DNA from: Dehalococcoidales bacterium | GTDB taxonomy: Bacteria; Chloroflexota; Dehalococcoidia; Dehalococcoidales; Fen-1064 | Reading direction: 5' to 3' | NCBI GenBank assembly: GCA_028712845.1 | Contig: JAQTPO010000086.1 | Span: forward strand, 1-8,356 | Length of the DNA stretch: 8,356 bases | Part shown: positions 6,370 through 8,356 of the stretch, in pieces | Layout: the number at the start of each line of letters is the position of its first letter | How positions within the stretch are numbered: the first letter of the stretch is position 1 | Program-made: the position numbers and the translations under genes | Notes under the pieces: generated by a model | The model's input: only the letters and a program-made list of their open reading frames with translations | Told to the model about the DNA's origin: nothing | Database searches by the model: none

Positions 6370-6389
6370 CTCTTGTGGCATATTTTGTT
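6350..6389 (+). terminator. Intrinsic terminator and riboswitch expression platform
   Basis: A perfect 12-bp stem pairs AAATATGCCACA (6350-6361) with TGTGGCATATTT (6374-6385) around a 12-base loop, and the right arm runs into TTTTGTT. The left arm contains the 3' strand of aptamer P4 (6357-6360), and the loop contains the 3' strand of P1 (6365-6369). The metal-bound aptamer and the terminator therefore exclude each other. Binding should block termination and switch the CDF gene on. The same structure would stop read-through from secF. Confidence 0.85.
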
Positions 6390-6404
6390 ATGATAGGTAA
6401 TCGA

Positions 6405-7355
6405 ATGATAAGAAATTTAGCGAAGAGCATATCGACTAAAACCGGAGCGGCACGGCTTGCCCTTGGTGTCGTTATCGGTCTTATTGTCCTTAAAGTAGTA
6501 GTGGCTATTATCAGCCGCAGTATTAGTATTTACGCTCAAGCGACGGATAGTTTCCTCGACCTTTTTTCTATCGGGATTACCGTTATTGCGGTTCGAATGT
6601 CTGCGACACCGGCAGACGAAGAACATCCTTTCGGTCACAGCAAGATGGAAGGTTTTGCCGCTCTGATTCAGGCGTTTTTAGTGCTGGGTGCCGGGGTTTT
6701 TATTATTTACTCGGCAGTGCAACGCATCATCCACCGTACAGTTATAGAACCGGATGCCGGTATGGCGGTGATGATAATCTCGATTATCGCCAGTTTTCTC
6801 CTATCCCGCCACTTGCGGCGGGTTGCGAAAGCCACCGGCTCTACGGCAATCGAAGCCTCGGCGCGTAATATCAGTGCCGATGTCTATTCTGCCACTGGTG
6901 TGCTGGTGGGACTACTGGCAGTGCGTCTTACCGACCTGGTAATTCTTGACCCAATAATTGCTCTGATAATGGCAGTATTCGTGCTGAAGGCAGGTTACGA
7001 AGTTGTTATCCGGGCTTTCCGCGAATTGACGGATTATACATTGCCGAAAGAAGAGCAGGAGATTCTGCATAATTGCATTCGGGAGCACTTTACCCAGCTC
7101 GTTGATTTTCATGAAGTGCGGAGCAGGCGTGCCGGTAGCGAGCGTTTTATTGACTTACATCTGGTGATGCCGCGGTATGTCAGTGTCGAAGATGCGCATG
7201 ATATGTGTGACCATCTGGAACAGGATATTAAAGCCAAATTACCCAATGCCAATATAGTGATTCATGTAGAGCCGTGTATCGAGAATGACTGTCTCCGTTG
7301 CGCCATCACGATTTGTGACCTGCGGACGTTAAAGAAAAAAACATCTACGAGATGA
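6405..7355 (+). CDS. Cation diffusion facilitator (CDF) divalent metal exporter
   Basis: This 316-residue member of the CDF (FieF/CzcD/MntE-like) family exports divalent metal ions across the cytoplasmic membrane in exchange for protons. About six membrane helices precede a cytoplasmic C-terminal domain. The transport site reads D48-xxx-D52 in TM2 (TDSFLD) and N155-xxx-D159 in TM5 (RNISAD). Zinc-type CDFs carry histidine at the N155 position, so a Zn/Cd preference looks less likely than Fe, Co, Ni or Mn. EHPFGHSKMEG (73-83) is the family's conserved loop. The C-terminal domain has HEVRSRRAG (236-244), IDLHLVMP and VIHVEPC, then a cysteine tail C291-x4-C296-x2-C299-x4-C304 that could bind metal. 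I chose ATG 6405 with AGGT upstream; ATG 6390 lacks a binding site, and a GTG at 6375 lies inside the terminator stem. The riboswitch leader should induce it with metal. Its 3' end overlaps the convergent LysE gene by 11 bases. Confidence 0.92.
   Translation: MIRNLAKSISTKTGAARLALGVVIGLIVLKVVVAIISRSISIYAQATDSFLDLFSIGITVIAVRMSATPADEEHPFGHSKMEGFAALIQAFLVLGAGVFIIYSAVQRIIHRTVIEPDAGMAVMIISIIASFLLSRHLRRVAKATGSTAIEASARNISADVYSATGVLVGLLAVRLTDLVILDPIIALIMAVFVLKAGYEVVIRAFRELTDYTLPKEEQEILHNCIREHFTQLVDFHEVRSRRAGSERFIDLHLVMPRYVSVEDAHDMCDHLEQDIKAKLPNANIVIHVEPCIENDCLRCAITICDLRTLKKKTSTR
7335..7354 (-). terminator. Short terminator of the LysE-family gene, overlapping the CDF 3' end
   Basis: On the minus strand CATCT-CGT-AGATG (7342-7354) is followed directly by seven T's (7335-7341). 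The stem is only 5 bp and contains the LysE stop codon (7345-7347). The same hairpin read on plus lies at the CDF stop and is followed by ATATTT, so it may act weakly both ways. Confidence 0.4.
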
Positions 7356-7959
7356 TATTTCCAATACCTGAAAACAGGTACCAGATACCGAACCCGATGA
7401 GTAACAGCCCGCAAACAACGAATACCCATTCTTGAAACCGTTTACCCCAGAGAGTTTTTGTACGGTAAATCAGGAATGAGACCAGCGATAGCCAGATGAA
7501 GTCGCACATCCAGTGAGTTATTATCAGCACTGGCAGTCCAATCGTCCCGAATGCCACGAATTTCATTACCAGCATGCTCCCGACTGTCGCCCACCATAGA
7601 AGGAAAAACGGGTTCATTGCGCTCATTACAATACCGGCGGTGACAGCACCGTATTTCAAATCCTTACCACTCTGCACCACTTCTTTACGGGCGCGAAACA
7701 TGCCGAGTCCGAACCAGATGAGCATACCGCCGCCTAACAGGCTCAGTACCAGTTGCATTGTCTGATGCTGAAAGAACTGGGCAAACCCGAAGTAGATGAG
7801 CAGGATAAGGGGCACTTCAATAATAGCATGCCCGACGGAGATTTTTGCCCCTGCCCATGGGCTGCGGTAGCTTTTGGCGATTGTTACCGCAAACATAGGG
7901 CCGGGCATCATCACGCCTGACAGGGAGATTACGATAACGCTGAATATAACAGCTAGCAA
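7345..7959 (-). CDS. LysE/RhtB-family membrane exporter
   Basis: This encodes 204 residues, the standard LysE/RhtB length. The family exports amino acids and related small metabolites. About six membrane helices are visible (roughly 3-25, 38-62, 68-88, 105-128, 138-163, 177-197). The family's early PGP motif is present in GVMMPGPMFAV (15-25), along with GHAIIEVPLIL (43-53) and the conserved NPFFLLWW (116-123). The substrate cannot be told from sequence. The start is a TTG at 7957-7959, supported by a perfect GGAGGT ribosome binding site 6 bases upstream (7966-7971), and I see no better ATG start. It appears monocistronic, runs toward the CDF gene and overlaps its last 11 bases, with a possible promoter at 7979-8007. 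A shared role with the metal exporter is not implied by this convergent arrangement. Confidence 0.9.
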   Translation of the reverse strand: MLAVIFSVIVISLSGVMMPGPMFAVTIAKSYRSPWAGAKISVGHAIIEVPLILLIYFGFAQFFQHQTMQLVLSLLGGGMLIWFGLGMFRARKEVVQSGKDLKYGAVTAGIVMSAMNPFFLLWWATVGSMLVMKFVAFGTIGLPVLIITHWMCDFIWLSLVSFLIYRTKTLWGKRFQEWVFVVCGLLLIGFGIWYLFSGIGNIIS

Positions 7960-7978
7960 AGAAGTACCTCCGCCCTAG

Positions 7979-8007
7979 ATTTTAGCACAGACTGTGATGC
8001 TTGTTTA
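7979..8007 (-). promoter_or_regulatory. Possible promoter for the LysE-family gene
   Basis: On the minus strand TAAACA (8002-8007) and TAAAAT (7979-7984) are 17 bases apart. The predicted start near 7972 leaves a leader of only about 12 bases beginning at the GGAGGT ribosome binding site, which makes the call tentative. Confidence 0.35.
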
Positions 8008-8071
8008 CTGGATTATCTATGTTAGGATAGTAAGATAAGAAAACATAACCATTTTCCTGTAAAGTTAGTAG

Positions 8072-8101
8072 TTGACCGATACTCGGGAGGCGGTATAGAA
8101 T
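8072..8101 (+). promoter_or_regulatory. Possible promoter for the HAS-barrel gene
   Basis: TTGACC (8072-8077) and TAGAAT (8096-8101) are spaced by 18 bases; an overlapping TATAGA (8094-8099) would give a spacing of 16. Transcription would start near 8108, leaving about 67 bases of leader. I see no structured element in that leader. Confidence 0.45.
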
Positions 8102-8174
8102 ACGCTGACAGGAACTAATAATAAACTCTAATATCTAAGTCCGGAATACGGAATAAATAAGAAGTGAATACGGG

Positions 8175-8356
8175 ATGACGATGCCAATTAAAATCGGGGA
8201 GATAATAGAATCCAGCACCGTGGAATATACTGCGGAATGCTATGAGCTTTATAAAATGCCTTCATTGGGCAGTCTGGTAAAGGTAGCAGAACCGCCTGTG
8301 GAAATTTATGGCATTGTCTGTCAGGCGGGCACTGCCAGCATCGAGCCGGGTAGGCG
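8175..8356 (+). CDS. HAS-barrel domain protein, N-terminal part (cut by window end)
   Basis: The first 60 codons run off the window. The sequence IGEIIESSTVEYTAECYE, then PSLGSLVKV, EIYGIVCQAGTASIEPGR, resembles the N-terminus of HAS-barrel (HerA/ATP-synthase-type beta-barrel) proteins that I know from cyanobacteria and Chloroflexota, which share an IxxVIETSTTEFxAQC...PPLGSxVK...IYGVV layout. In HerA and the F1 ATPase such a barrel precedes an ATPase domain, but these stand-alone proteins have no established role that I know of. Whether an ATPase follows cannot be seen here. Two starts are possible, ATG 8175 or ATG 8181, neither with a clear ribosome binding site. The gene has its own candidate promoter and is divergent from the LysE-family gene. 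Confidence 0.7.
   Translation, partial: MTMPIKIGEIIESSTVEYTAECYELYKMPSLGSLVKVAEPPVEIYGIVCQAGTASIEPGR

Noticed and set aside
6295..6389. Leader as a yybP-ykoY manganese riboswitch
   Set aside because: The hallmark GGGGAGUA segments of that class are absent, while the junction segments of the NiCo class are present in order.
6375..6404. Extended CDF start at GTG 6375 or ATG 6390
   Set aside because: The GTG lies inside the right arm of the terminator, and ATG 6390 directly follows its T run without a ribosome binding site. ATG 6405 has AGGT at suitable spacing and matches the expected N-terminus.

Overview
The window reads as ordinary chromosomal DNA of a bacterium, most likely an uncultivated member of the Chloroflexota (Dehalococcoidia-like). 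The pointers are the cca-secD-secF gene cluster with separate secD and secF, the style of the HD-domain tRNA nucleotidyltransferase, a HAS-barrel protein, and intergenic palindromic repeats. This placement comes from family resemblance and was not tested by a search. Coding density is high and there are no rRNA, tRNA, CRISPR, phage or transposase genes.

Layout. Positions 1-343 hold no gene, only palindromes and one degenerate copy of a widespread intergenic repeat. On the minus strand follow moaA (344-1327, molybdenum cofactor synthesis), a second repeat cluster (about 1434-1558), and a gene for a 63-residue SH3-like protein (1612-1803). A divergent intergenic region (1804-2031) carries good sigma70-type promoters facing both ways, with a strong hairpin between them. 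On the plus strand, cca (2032-3558), secD (3563-5344) and secF (5344-6258) are packed with gaps of +4 and -1 bases and form an operon. After secF comes a promoter, then a leader that matches the NiCo (czcD) metal riboswitch with an overlapping intrinsic terminator (6295-6389), then a cation diffusion facilitator (CDF) metal exporter (6405-7355). A LysE-family exporter (7345-7959, minus) converges on it with an 11-base overlap. The window ends inside a HAS-barrel protein gene (from 8175, plus) with its own promoter.

How they work together. SecD and SecF are the membrane accessory complex that uses ion flow to pull proteins through the Sec channel; cca is a housekeeping gene sharing their transcript. 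The riboswitch, its terminator and the CDF gene form one self-contained metal-responsive export unit.

Two points stand out. First, SecD carries an in-frame array of about three and a half Gly/Thr/Ala-rich beta repeats (residues about 142-273) in its extracytoplasmic P1 domain, where other SecD proteins have the mobile head region. Second, the CDF leader keeps the conserved NiCo riboswitch junction segments in the right order, with a terminator that cannot coexist with its P4 helix.
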